Shown: positions 34,138 to 43,028, counted from the stretch's first letter. The stretch is DNA of 47,516 bases from Rhodocyclaceae bacterium UBA5602 (GCA_002424865.1 DILC01000022.1:9914-57429), one strand, 5' to 3'. The notes: a model not told the origin generated them from the letters alone. Made by a program: numbers and translations.

Positions 34138-34680
34138 ATGGCTCAACATAAAATCATTTTTGCAGGACCCGTTGGTGCAGGGAAAACGACTGCCATTAGC
34201 GTGATTAGCGATATTCCCATTGTCAGCACGGATGAATCTGCCAGCGATATGACCCTTGTGCGCAAACCGAATACCACGGTGGCGATGGATTACGGACTCA
34301 TGAAGCTGGATGGCCAGGAACGTGTACACCTGTATGGCACGCCCGGGCAGGAGCGTTTCAATTTCATGTGGGACATCCTGACCGAGGGCGGTTTGGGGCT
34401 GGTTTTGCTGCTCGACAATACACGCGTCAATCCATTCAAGGACATGAGTTTTTACGTGGGTGCGTTTCGCGAGTTCATTGATCAGACGCGCTTGGTCATC
34501 GGGGTGACGCGCATGGACGAGCGACAGGATCCAGGGTTGGAGCGCTATAACGCGCACCTCGGCACCCTGGGCTTGAAAGCGCCGATCTTCGAAGTAGACG
34601 CCCGCCGCCGCCGGGATGTCGCCATCCTGGTGCAGGCGCTGCTGTATTCACTTGCCCCGGGAATTGCCGCCGATGCCTGA
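34138..34680 (+). CDS. Small Ras-like GTPase (MglA/CvnD-type superfamily)
   Basis: A 180-residue single-domain GTPase. The G1 P-loop GPVGAGKTT is at 10-18, G3 GTPGQERF at 67-74, and the G4 base-specificity motif is the variant VTRMD at 123-127. A Thr/Asn-rich switch I precedes G3. The sequence resembles the COG2229-type GTPases that pair with Roadblock proteins in actinobacterial conservons and, more distantly, MglA. It probably acts as a GTP-dependent switch in the cytoplasm. Its stop overlaps the next gene by 8 bases, and two Roadblock-type partners follow. Confidence 0.85.
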   Translation: MAQHKIIFAGPVGAGKTTAISVISDIPIVSTDESASDMTLVRKPNTTVAMDYGLMKLDGQERVHLYGTPGQERFNFMWDILTEGGLGLVLLLDNTRVNPFKDMSFYVGAFREFIDQTRLVIGVTRMDERQDPGLERYNAHLGTLGLKAPIFEVDARRRRDVAILVQALLYSLAPGIAADA

Positions 34681-35305
34681 TTACGAACTGATCCCCGGCC
34701 TTTATCTTGGTCCGACACCGGCAGGCGCCTACTATGCCGTTTCCAGCCCGAATGAAGACCCGTCCAGACGCATCCTGCTGAACCTGATGAAAGCAGAGAC
34801 CAGTCCTGCGCTCACCTTGGATAACCTGGGCGCCCTGACCGGCCTGGCTTCTGCACAGGCGCTCGAACATCTGTACCATCTGCAGGCCAGGCACCTGGTG
34901 CAAGGCTTGCACGAAGTCAGCCGCTTGCCTGAAGGGAATTTGGAGCGCGTGTTGCCCGGCATCCTCGCCGACCTGGCTGGGCGCAACAAGGCGCTTTTGG
35001 CGGATGAGCAGGGCTTTTATCTGGCGAGCCATGGCTTTCACCATGAAACCGCCGAGGAGTTGGCGGGTTTATCGGCCGATGTGGGCAATCTCCACCAGCG
35101 GCATCGGGGCTTGATTGCAGGCAACCTTTCCGTGCAAACCTCCGCCTGGGCGCTGATCAATGCAGGGGGTAATAGTGAAATCGGTTTTTGGCCGCTGTAT
35201 ATCGGCCAGCAAAGATTTGTCCTCATCCTTACCGGGCTGCCCAGACTTAACCATGCCGCTACTGTCCGGTTGGTGTGGGCGCTGGCCAGGCGTTATGGGG
35301 AATAA
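34673..35305 (+). CDS. Protein with C-terminal Roadblock/LC7-like domain
   Basis: A 210-residue protein from ATG 34673 inside the 3' end of the GTPase gene. The C-terminal 105 residues look like a Roadblock/LC7 domain (ALLADEQGFYLASHGF followed by the EELAGLSADVGNLHQR helix and a second strand-rich half). The N-terminal half is helical, with a run (about 30-75, SRRILLNLMKAE to LEHLYHLQARHLV) that could form a winged helix. Roadblock proteins are partners or activating proteins for MglA-like GTPases. The tight overlap supports a stoichiometric partnership here. Confidence 0.65.
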   Translation: MPDYELIPGLYLGPTPAGAYYAVSSPNEDPSRRILLNLMKAETSPALTLDNLGALTGLASAQALEHLYHLQARHLVQGLHEVSRLPEGNLERVLPGILADLAGRNKALLADEQGFYLASHGFHHETAEELAGLSADVGNLHQRHRGLIAGNLSVQTSAWALINAGGNSEIGFWPLYIGQQRFVLILTGLPRLNHAATVRLVWALARRYGE

Positions 35306-35406
35306 GCGGGGCAAGCCATGAAGCCGCGGGCGTATGGTGCAGTAGGCGGGCAAAGCGGTAGCCCCCGGCCCGGGCTGGCGAAATTTGGGGAATTTAGAGG
35401 AGAGTG

Positions 35407-35772
35407 ATGATGCGTGCAGATATGTTGACTTCCATTTTGAATGAACTGAACGGCACCTCGGCCGACATTGAGGCATCAGCAGTCATTTCCACCGATGGCC
35501 TGATGATGGCGGCTCTTTTGCCCGCCAGCATGGACGAGGATCGGGTGGGCGCCATGAGTGCGGCCATGTTGTCCCTGGGCGACCGTACCGCGAAGGAACT
35601 CGCGCGCGGGACGCTGGAGCAGGTCTTGATCAAGGGCGATAAAGGTTATGTGGTGATGACCGGTGCTGGCAACGAGGCTGTATTGACGGTTCTGGCCAAA
35701 CCGAATGCCAAGCTGGGCCTGATTTTTCTGGATGTTAAGCGTGCCGTGGAAAATATCGCGAAGATGATTTGA
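35407..35772 (+). CDS. Roadblock/LC7-domain protein (MglB-like)
   Basis: A 121-residue single Roadblock/LC7 domain. Typical segments are the N-terminal helix LTSILNELNG, EASAVISTDGLMMAALLP, the long helix VGAMSAAMLSLGDRTAKEL, GYVVMTGAGNEAVLTVLAK and GLIFLDVKRAVENI. AGGAG precedes the ATG. It is the same size as MglB- and CvnB-type proteins, which bind small GTPases as dimers. It lies 101 bases after the Roadblock-like gene above, in the same direction. Confidence 0.9.
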   Translation: MMRADMLTSILNELNGTSADIEASAVISTDGLMMAALLPASMDEDRVGAMSAAMLSLGDRTAKELARGTLEQVLIKGDKGYVVMTGAGNEAVLTVLAKPNAKLGLIFLDVKRAVENIAKMI

Positions 35773-35829
35773 GTGGCGTGAGTGTTGTGAGTGGTGCAGG
35801 GTATCCATCCATAGACAGGAGGCAGTTGA

Positions 35830-36324
35830 ATGTTGCCAGACATGAATCCGGCCGATGTGATCGGCAGTTACCGTGAAGTGGTTCTTCCCCTGTACGGCCT
35901 CCCGCCGCGCAGGGTGCTTTTGGTTGACCGCGAGGTGGCTTATCCCGATGGTCGATTGATTGTTTCTGTTACCGATTTACGCGGTGTGATCACCCATTGC
36001 AACAGCGCTTTTGTGGAAATGTCCGGCTATCCACAGGAAACGCTGATTGGCGCGGAGCACAGCATCCTGCGCCATCCCGACATGCCGGCCATTGCCTTCA
36101 AAGGGCTGTGGGACGATGTGCAAGCAGGCAAAATCTGGCATGGCTATGTCAAGAACCTGCGGCGCGATGGCGCTTTCTACTGGGTTTATGCCACGGTCAT
36201 CCCGAATGTGCGGGCGGGCAAAGTGCAGGGTTATACCTCTGTCCGGCGCAAGCCCGCGCGGCTCAAGGTGGCGGAGGCTGCGCGGCTGTATGCGCAATTG
36301 TTGGCCGGGGAGGGCGGGAAATGA
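35830..36324 (+). CDS. Stand-alone PAS-domain protein, Aer-like
   Basis: A 164-residue soluble protein. Its PAS domain covers about 40-145: IVSVTDLRGVITHCNSAFVEMSGYP, EHSILRHPDMP, FKGLWDDV, and KIWHGYVKNLRRDGAFYWV. The Asn, His-Pro-Asp and Trp pattern is that of the Aer-type PAS, which binds FAD for redox or energy sensing. No output domain, membrane segment or methyl-accepting region follows, so it must act through a partner. Its stop overlaps the next gene by 4 bases. Confidence 0.85.
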   Translation: MLPDMNPADVIGSYREVVLPLYGLPPRRVLLVDREVAYPDGRLIVSVTDLRGVITHCNSAFVEMSGYPQETLIGAEHSILRHPDMPAIAFKGLWDDVQAGKIWHGYVKNLRRDGAFYWVYATVIPNVRAGKVQGYTSVRRKPARLKVAEAARLYAQLLAGEGGK

Positions 36325-37097
36325 GCGCGTCCATGAACGGGGTGACAAGCGAAAAATACCAATTGACCGTGAGCCCGGACTTCCCGGCCAAGCGCATGTC
36401 CTCATGGTTCATTTTTAATACCTGGTTGCAAAAGGCGCTGGGCATGCCTATCCATCTGGAGCTTTATCCCGACTTTGACAGCCAGCGTGCGGCGATTTCG
36501 GCAGACAAGGTCGATATCATCTACGCTAATCCTTACGACGCTGCCATGCTGGTGCGCGAAAAGGGTTTTGTTTCGGTCGCCCGTCCCGCCGGCAAATGCG
36601 ACGAATGTATCGTTGCCGTGGCAGCGGGTTCCGGGGCGCAAGTGGTGGAAGACTTGAAGCCGATCTGCCGGGTAGCGCGCACGGATGACCCAGGCGTCAA
36701 CCTGGTGGGCATGATTTTGCTGGAACCGGCCAGTCTGGGGCACGATAATACGCAAATCCTCACGGTGGAAAGTTATCCTCTTGTGGCCAAGGCGCTGATG
36801 CGGGGCGAGGCGGAGGTCGGCTTTTTTCTGGCAGAGGCTTTTGACGAACTGTCCAGTTTGGTGCGTCACCAGTTGCGTCCGCTGGTGCATAGCCAGATCA
36901 GCGATTTTTCGCATGTCCTGCTGCTGGGGTCCCGTCTGGCGGAAAGGCGTGAGGAGGTGACCCGCGTGCTGCTGGATATGCCTGCCGAGGCCAAAGGTCA
37001 GGATGTGCTGGCCGAGCTGGGTTTTGCCGCATGGGAGAGGGTCACCCAGGAAGATACGGAGTTCATGATCGACCTGATGGATACGCTCAAAGCCTGA
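36321..37097 (+). CDS. PhnD-like ligand-binding protein without signal peptide
   Basis: A 258-residue protein resembling phosphate/phosphonate periplasmic binding proteins (PhnD type): LTVSPDFPAKRMSSWF, IHLELYPDFDSQRAAIS, DIIYANPYDAAMLV, and VESYPLVAKALMRGEAEVGFF. In PhnD proteins these line the two-lobed ligand cleft. The N-terminus is polar, with no signal peptide or lipobox, so the protein should stay in the cytoplasm, unlike a transporter component. No transporter genes are adjacent. A 4-base overlap with the PAS gene suggests both sense inputs for the same GTPase module. Confidence 0.8.
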   Translation: MSASMNGVTSEKYQLTVSPDFPAKRMSSWFIFNTWLQKALGMPIHLELYPDFDSQRAAISADKVDIIYANPYDAAMLVREKGFVSVARPAGKCDECIVAVAAGSGAQVVEDLKPICRVARTDDPGVNLVGMILLEPASLGHDNTQILTVESYPLVAKALMRGEAEVGFFLAEAFDELSSLVRHQLRPLVHSQISDFSHVLLLGSRLAERREEVTRVLLDMPAEAKGQDVLAELGFAAWERVTQEDTEFMIDLMDTLKA

Positions 37098-37128
37098 CAG
37101 CGGACGCCGGGCGGGACAAGGGGCTGCT

Positions 37129-37155
37129 GTCGCCGTCGCGCCAGCGCCGACTTTT
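37129..37155 (+). repeat. 27-bp dispersed repeat, copy 6
   Basis: Matches the consensus at 26 of 27 positions. It is the only well-conserved copy that is intergenic, between the PhnD-like gene and the convergent TonB-like gene. Confidence 0.75.
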
Positions 37156-37211
37156 TTCAGCGCCATCACCGCGAACTGCCTGTGCGGGTGGCTGATGCAC
37201 GCCCGGCTGTA

Positions 37212-37760
37212 TTACCGCAAGCGAAAGGACACAGGCAGCAGCGTCTGGCGCGGGTTGCCGGGCAAGACGCCGATATGGCGCGTGGCATCCATCGCAGCCT
37301 CATCGAGCATGGCGTGGCCAGTGCTCTTGGCGATTTCCACCGATTGAATTTGTCCGCCGCTATCCAGGGTTAGCAACAGCACGGCATCGCCCTCCAATCC
37401 CTGCGCTATCGCCGCAGCCGGATAAAACAGGTGCTTTGAGAGCGCTGTTTGCGCGTGCTGCAAGGCAGCGCCTTGCAGCTTTTTGGGCCGCGATGGCCAA
37501 GGGTGCGGCTTGGGATGTTGCATCCGCTTGGCTGGCGATGGCGCGGTCTCGGCGGTTGCTGGCGTATCAAGCCTGGGTAATGGCGGGCTCAGGGGTGCGG
37601 CAGAATCGCTTGGCGCTTGTATTGTCTTGGGTTGCAGTGTGGCCTGGAGGGTAGCGGGTGGGCGAGGTGGCTGCGCTGGCCTGTGGAATAGCCAGACGGG
37701 AGTAAACAGCAGCAGAAGGTGAGCGCCCAAGCTAAGCAGGCACGGGAAAATGAGACGCAT
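37212..37760 (-). CDS. TonB-family protein
   Basis: A 182-residue protein with an N-terminal membrane anchor (about 3-24, LIFPCLLSLGAHLLLLFTPVWLF), a Pro/Ala/Gln-rich periplasmic linker (about 27-95) and a C-terminal TonB-like domain (about 100-182). The domain contains LFYPAAAIAQGLEGDAVLLLTLDSGG in two conserved blocks, then AKSTGHAMLDEAAMDA. The His in the anchor (GAHLLLL) matches the TonB/ExbD interaction residue. No exbB or exbD is nearby. It may energise an outer-membrane receptor or act in envelope assembly. Confidence 0.82.
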   Translation of the reverse strand: MRLIFPCLLSLGAHLLLLFTPVWLFHRPAQPPRPPATLQATLQPKTIQAPSDSAAPLSPPLPRLDTPATAETAPSPAKRMQHPKPHPWPSRPKKLQGAALQHAQTALSKHLFYPAAAIAQGLEGDAVLLLTLDSGGQIQSVEIAKSTGHAMLDEAAMDATRHIGVLPGNPRQTLLPVSFRLR

Positions 37761-37891
37761 GGCTGAATTTTAGAGGGTTGTTTCCGGTTGCATGGGCAAT
37801 TGTTGTGTTCCGGAGGGAGCCCGGGCGGATTGCACTAAAATGAAGCAGCTTCTGAAATGCCCTGGAATCATGACGGTGCTGTTGCATTCAA

Positions 37892-38003
37892 CCTGGAAAC
37901 CTTCATTTTCCGCTTCCAATGCCGTTGGGACGCCGATGAATACTGAGTGGAGAGCGTCCTCTCCTATTTTGCTTCCCTCGCCTGCCTGGTGATTCCGCTA
38001 CGC
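37892..38003 (+). mobile_element. Truncated MITE, left part only
   Basis: About 112 bases closely resembling the left two thirds of the complete element at 39961-40120. They begin with the same terminal CCTGGAAACC and end at the shared GATTCCGCTACGC. The right end is missing. The match stops exactly where ATP-grasp-related coding sequence begins, so the two pieces are fused. Confidence 0.7.
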
Positions 38004-38363
38004 GCCGGTAAAGGTGAGTATTACGTGCTGGAAGACAATCTGCGCACACCTTCGGGCGTGTCTTGCATGCTCGAAGACCGCAAGATGATGATGCGGCTGT
38101 TCCCTGAGCTGTTCTCTCGCCAGGCGATTGCGCCCGTCGAGCATTATCCCGATCTGCTGTTGGACAATCTGCGGTCAGTCGCGCCCGACGGGGACGAGTA
38201 CCCCAACGTGGTGGTGATGACGCCAGGGCAATTTAACAGTGCCTGTTTTGAGCATGCGTTTTTGGCGCAGCAAATGGGCGTAGAGCTGGTGGAAGGCAAT
38301 GATTTTTTTGTGCGGGAAGATAGCGTGTCAATGCGTACCACCCACGGTCCGCGCCAGGATTGA
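38001..38363 (+). pseudogene. Fragment of a circularly permuted ATP-grasp protein
   Basis: From about 38001 the frame encodes RAGKGEYYVLEDNLRTPSG, MMMRLFPELFSRQ, VEHYPDLLLDNLRSVAP, NSACFEHAFLAQQMGVEL and MRTTHGP. These are hallmarks of the large (about 470-residue) circularly permuted ATP-grasp family, formerly DUF404/DUF407. Only about 120 residues from its middle are present. The N-terminal part is replaced by MITE sequence, and a stop follows directly after TTHGPRQD. The open frame from 37947 is therefore not a complete gene. Related full-length proteins often sit beside alpha-E and transglutaminase-like genes. None is here. Confidence 0.8.
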
Positions 38364-38416
38364 AAAAGGCTGTAAATCAGGCAGCCCCATTTGGCTTTGA
38401 CTTTATACTGCGGGAC

Positions 38417-39541
38417 ATGAAAAGATTACTTGCAGGCTTGCTTTTTGGGCTGGCCACGCTGGCTTGTGCAGCGGGTTTGCCCGATCGCATCACCTTCTTA
38501 AATGCGCTTGAGCGGGGCGATATGGCCCAAGCGCGTGCCTGGCTGGATGAGGGGCTGCCGCCGGATTTTTCTGGCGCGCAAATCGGCAATGGCCTCATGA
38601 TCGGCGCTTGGGAAGGCAATATCGCCCTGATGGCGCTGTTCTTGTCGCGCGGGGTGGATGTCAATGCCGTCAATGCGCAAGGCGAGACCGCGTTGCTGCA
38701 TGCCAGCTGGAAAGGGCACCTGGAGGCCGTGCGCTGGTTGGTGGCGCAGGGGGCGCAAATCAACCCTTCCGGCAAGGCATGGTCGGCTTTGCATTACGCC
38801 GCCTTTGCCGGACACGGCCAGGTGCTTGAATACTTGCTGCAGCAAGGCGCATCGCCTGATGCGCGTTCGCCCAATGGATCAACCCCGCTCATGATGGCCG
38901 CACGCGAAGGCCGGGACAAGATTGCCACGGCCTTGCTGGCGGCCGGTGCGGACATTAGCGTGACCAATGATGCAGGAGAGGACGCCGTGCGCTGGGCGAT
39001 GCGCAATAACAATGTGTTCATTGCGCGTGAGATCGTGGGCAGCAAAAAGTTTGCGGCGCTGGCCGAACGCCCTGCTGAATCCTGGGGGCGCGCGCAACGC
39101 TCGCAACAGGTGTCCGAGCAGGTCGATGCGCTGTTAGCCAATGCCCGCAAAATGATGGCAGCCGGCAAGAAGGATGCGGCGTCAAAACTTTATCGTGAAG
39201 CGCTCACCGCGCTGCGCAAAGCGGGGGATATGAATGTGCAAAATACGAAGCTGCCAGGCCAAAAAGCACCGGCAGCGGCCACGGGTCTGGTGATTTCTGC
39301 CCAGCGCTACAATCCTGACCAGCAAACCGCTGGGTTGCAATACGCTACACCGGGCGCTGGACCTGTCCGTGGGGCTGCGCTTGATGCGGGAGGCCGTTCG
39401 GTTGCCAACTCAGCAACCCCGGGCGACGCGACAGATGATTCCGCCCAAGCATGGCTGCAACGTGGCCGCGCATTGGAAGCCGCAGGCCGCCGCAAGGAGG
39501 CATTCGCGGCTTACGCTCGGGCAGCTGCGTTATTGCGCTAA
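38417..39541 (+). CDS. Periplasmic ankyrin-repeat protein
   Basis: A 374-residue protein from ATG 38417, which opens directly into a signal peptide (MKRLLAGLLFGLATLACAAG, cleavage near CAA|G). Four to five ankyrin repeats occupy about 25-190, with repeats of the form GETALLHASWKGHLEAVRWL, WSALHYAAFAGHGQVLEYLL and STPLMMAAREGRDKIATALL. A C-terminal region (about 225-374) has helical segments like KKDAASKLYREALTALRKAG and a final TPR-like stretch. It is probably a periplasmic scaffold or inhibitor. The open frame extends upstream to 38360, but those residues precede the signal sequence. Confidence 0.85.
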   Translation: MKRLLAGLLFGLATLACAAGLPDRITFLNALERGDMAQARAWLDEGLPPDFSGAQIGNGLMIGAWEGNIALMALFLSRGVDVNAVNAQGETALLHASWKGHLEAVRWLVAQGAQINPSGKAWSALHYAAFAGHGQVLEYLLQQGASPDARSPNGSTPLMMAAREGRDKIATALLAAGADISVTNDAGEDAVRWAMRNNNVFIAREIVGSKKFAALAERPAESWGRAQRSQQVSEQVDALLANARKMMAAGKKDAASKLYREALTALRKAGDMNVQNTKLPGQKAPAAATGLVISAQRYNPDQQTAGLQYATPGAGPVRGAALDAGGRSVANSATPGDATDDSAQAWLQRGRALEAAGRRKEAFAAYARAAALLR

Positions 39542-39956
39542 GTGCATGGCCAAGACCAGAAATATGGGCGGTCGGGTGCTGTGGTGTTTGACACATTGCC
39601 AGTCCGCTGCTGCCCCGCTGGGCGCTTTGTCTTTGTGGGTATTCTGATGGATAGCGCAGTGAGTTTATCTGTAATTGTTAGCGTGAAACAACGCTATTTG
39701 ATGCCGGGTCACGCCTCTCGCGCAGCGAGCCAGAGAGCAACCTCCCCGCGAGGGGAGGATGGGAGGGGCGGGGATTCGCGACGCAGGCGCCGACTTTGCA
39801 CAGCCAGCCGTGTCTCGCCTCGCGGTTGGGAGGGGCGGCCTTTATGCTGCCTTTCGCGTGTTTCATCATCAGCGGGTGGTATTTACTTACCATGAACGTT
39901 AGCTGCTTTTATATACAGATTAGCCGCAGTTAGCTTCATGCTTGCCTTGCGTGGTA
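39542..39956. other. Repeat-rich intergenic region
   Basis: About 415 bases without a credible gene between the ankyrin protein and the MITE. It holds the second CCTCCCC palindrome (39741-39761), two GGGAGGGGCGG tracts near 39761 and 39827, and at about 39786-39797 a short partial match (GGCGCCGACTTT) to the 27-bp repeat. An open frame of 117 codons at 39542-39895 has no protein-like features. It looks like a place where mobile sequences have accumulated. Confidence 0.5.
39741..39761 (+). repeat. Palindromic CCTCCCC...GGGGAGG repeat, copy 2
   Basis: Perfect 7-bp stem CCTCCCC/GGGGAGG with a GCGA loop. It matches the copy at 21456-21476 except for one base. Confidence 0.6.
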
Positions 39957-39960
39957 TGAT

Positions 39961-40120
39961 CCTGGAAACCTCTGTTTTCCGCCTCCAATGTCGTTGAACC
40001 GCTGATGCATACTGAACTTTTCCTCTTTGGCGACCCTCGCCTGCCGGGCGATTCCGCTACGCACCCGCTGACCCGTCCGCCCGGGCGCGCCATCGGAAGC
40101 GTCCAACGGAGGTTTCCAGG
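39961..40120. mobile_element. Complete 160-bp MITE with ATGAT target duplication
   Basis: The two ends are inverted repeats. The outer 12 bases (CCTGGAAACCTC and its complement) are perfect, and about 24 of the first 30 match. ATGAT occurs immediately on both sides (39956-39960 and 40121-40125), as expected for a target duplication. There is no open frame that could be a transposase. It is therefore a non-autonomous miniature element, needing a transposase from elsewhere. A left-end relative is at 37892-38003. Confidence 0.8.
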
Positions 40121-40162
40121 ATGATGCAAAGCTAAATTTTTTGGTCTTTTTTGTTCCATTCC

Positions 40163-40798
40163 ATGCCGTTACCTGCCACCAGCGCTCCGCGTAAATTAGT
40201 CCATACTCGTCGTGTCGATATCCAATGCTGGTATCGTGAAGATGGTTTGCTGGATATGGAAGCGTGCATGGTGGACTTAAAAGAGAAGGATTATCCCTTG
40301 CCGCCTTCATTGGACGTGCGTTTAAAGGGACAGCCCTTGCATGACATGCGGGTGCGCCTGACTATAGATCAGGAGATGACCATACACGACGTCGTTGTGA
40401 GTTCGGACGCCGTGCCTTACCCCGGGGGTTGTGACACCATTGCGCCGGTGTATCAGCAGCTCATCGGCTTGAGCTTGATGAAGGGTTTTCGTCGTGCGGT
40501 GATGGAGCGTTTTGGCGGTGTGCGGGGCTGCTCCCATATCACCGAACTTTTAGGCGCGTTGCCCACGGCGGCCTTTCAGACGATGGCCAGCGTGCAGCGC
40601 GAAAAAGGCGTCGTTGACTGGGACGACAGGATTGACACGCAACCCGCACAGCTTGATCACTGCCATGCGCTGGAAATTTCCACGGAAACTGTCCGTCAGT
40701 TTTATCCGCGTTGGTATCGTGCACCCAAAGAGGAGGCGCCTGAAAAGGGTGCTTATGACGGGAGCACAACTGACGGGGGTATTCAGGCGAAGGTTTGA
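40163..40798 (+). CDS. DUF2889 protein
   Basis: A 211-residue protein starting MPLPATSAPRKLVHTRRV at ATG 40163; the frame also opens at TTG 40151. It matches the DUF2889 family of betaproteobacteria by the stretches RRVDIQCWYREDGLLDMEACMVD (in two parts), LHDMRVRLTIDQ, and RGCSHITELL. The function is unknown. It is soluble, without signal peptide. It starts about 40 bases after the MITE, so the MITE may affect its promoter. Confidence 0.85.
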   Translation: MPLPATSAPRKLVHTRRVDIQCWYREDGLLDMEACMVDLKEKDYPLPPSLDVRLKGQPLHDMRVRLTIDQEMTIHDVVVSSDAVPYPGGCDTIAPVYQQLIGLSLMKGFRRAVMERFGGVRGCSHITELLGALPTAAFQTMASVQREKGVVDWDDRIDTQPAQLDHCHALEISTETVRQFYPRWYRAPKEEAPEKGAYDGSTTDGGIQAKV

Positions 40799-40937
40799 TT
40801 TTTATCCATTTGAATGGGATGGAAGACGAATTGTGCGGTGCACAGTAAAATGAATGGTTTTTTGAAATCAGCATCAACCCGCAGTATCTGTACTACCCGG
40901 CAGCATTAACCATTGACTACAAGGATAAGGATGACGC

Positions 40938-42110
<1,173 letters not shown>

Positions 42111-42134
42111 GAATCAAGATTAAGGAAAAATTAA

Positions 42135-43028
42135 ATGTCCATTCTGATTGATAAAAACACCAAGGTCATTACCCAAGGCATCACCGGCAAGACTGGCCAG
42201 TTCCATACCGAAAAGTGTCAGGAATACGCTAACGGCAAGAATTGTTTCGTGGCTGGTGTGAATCCTAAAAAAGCCGGCGAGAAAATTTTTGACATCCCGA
42301 TTTATGGCTCCGTCAAAGAAGCCAAGTCGGAAACCGGCGCGACCGTTTCCGTCATTTACGTGCCTCCAGCCGGCGCAGCGGATGCCATCTGGGAAGCCTG
42401 CGAAGCCGACCTGGACTTGGCCATCTGCATCACCGAAGGCATTCCTGTGCGCGACATGCTGATGGTGCGCAACAAGATGAAGAAGAAGGTCGCAGCAGGT
42501 GGCAAGGAGACGCTGTTGCTGGGTCCCAACTGCCCTGGCCTTATCACGCCCGATGAAATCAAGATTGGCATCATGCCCGGGCACATCCACCGCAAAGGAC
42601 GTATTGGTGTGGTCTCCCGTTCCGGTACATTGACTTATGAAGCCGTCGCACAGCTCACCGAAATTGGCTTGGGCCAATCATCCGCCGTCGGTATTGGTGG
42701 CGACCCGATCAATGGCTTAAAGCATATCGACGTGATGCGCATGTTCAATGATGATCCGGATACGGATGCTGTCATCATGATCGGCGAAATCGGCGGCCCG
42801 GATGAAGCGGAAGCGGCGATGTGGTGCAAGGCCAATATGAAAAAGCCCGTTGTCGGTTTTATCGCTGGCGTTACCGCACCTGCTGGCAAGCGCATGGGCC
42901 ACGCGGGCGCGCTGATTTCTGGTGGTGCGGACACGGCAGAGGCCAAGTTGTCCGTCATGGAGGCGTGTGGTTTTAAAGTCACGCGTGATCCTTCTGAAAT
43001 GGCCAGGTTGCTCAAGGCAATGCTTTGA
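42135..43028 (+). CDS. sucD: Succinyl-CoA synthetase alpha subunit
   Basis: A 297-residue CoA-binding subunit. The family start MSILIDKNTKVITQGITG and the phosphohistidine loop GKRMGHAGALISGG (active His) are present, as is GPNCPGLITP. It pairs with SucC. It is the last gene before a strong terminator. Confidence 0.97.
   Translation: MSILIDKNTKVITQGITGKTGQFHTEKCQEYANGKNCFVAGVNPKKAGEKIFDIPIYGSVKEAKSETGATVSVIYVPPAGAADAIWEACEADLDLAICITEGIPVRDMLMVRNKMKKKVAAGGKETLLLGPNCPGLITPDEIKIGIMPGHIHRKGRIGVVSRSGTLTYEAVAQLTEIGLGQSSAVGIGGDPINGLKHIDVMRMFNDDPDTDAVIMIGEIGGPDEAEAAMWCKANMKKPVVGFIAGVTAPAGKRMGHAGALISGGADTAEAKLSVMEACGFKVTRDPSEMARLLKAML

Noticed and set aside
35997..36320. Upstream extension of the PhnD-like frame
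   Set aside because: The frame is open through the PAS gene, but the residues are Arg/Cys/Ala-rich and unlike PhnD. The ATGA overlap at 36321 is the better start.
37947..38000. N-terminal 18 codons of the ATP-grasp-like frame as a genuine gene start
   Set aside because: This stretch matches the complete MITE at 39961-40120, so it is element sequence and not ancestral coding sequence.
39542..39895. 117-codon open frame in the repeat-rich gap
   Set aside because: Arg/Ser/Gly-rich translation over palindromic G/C repeats, with no ribosome-binding site and no family resemblance.
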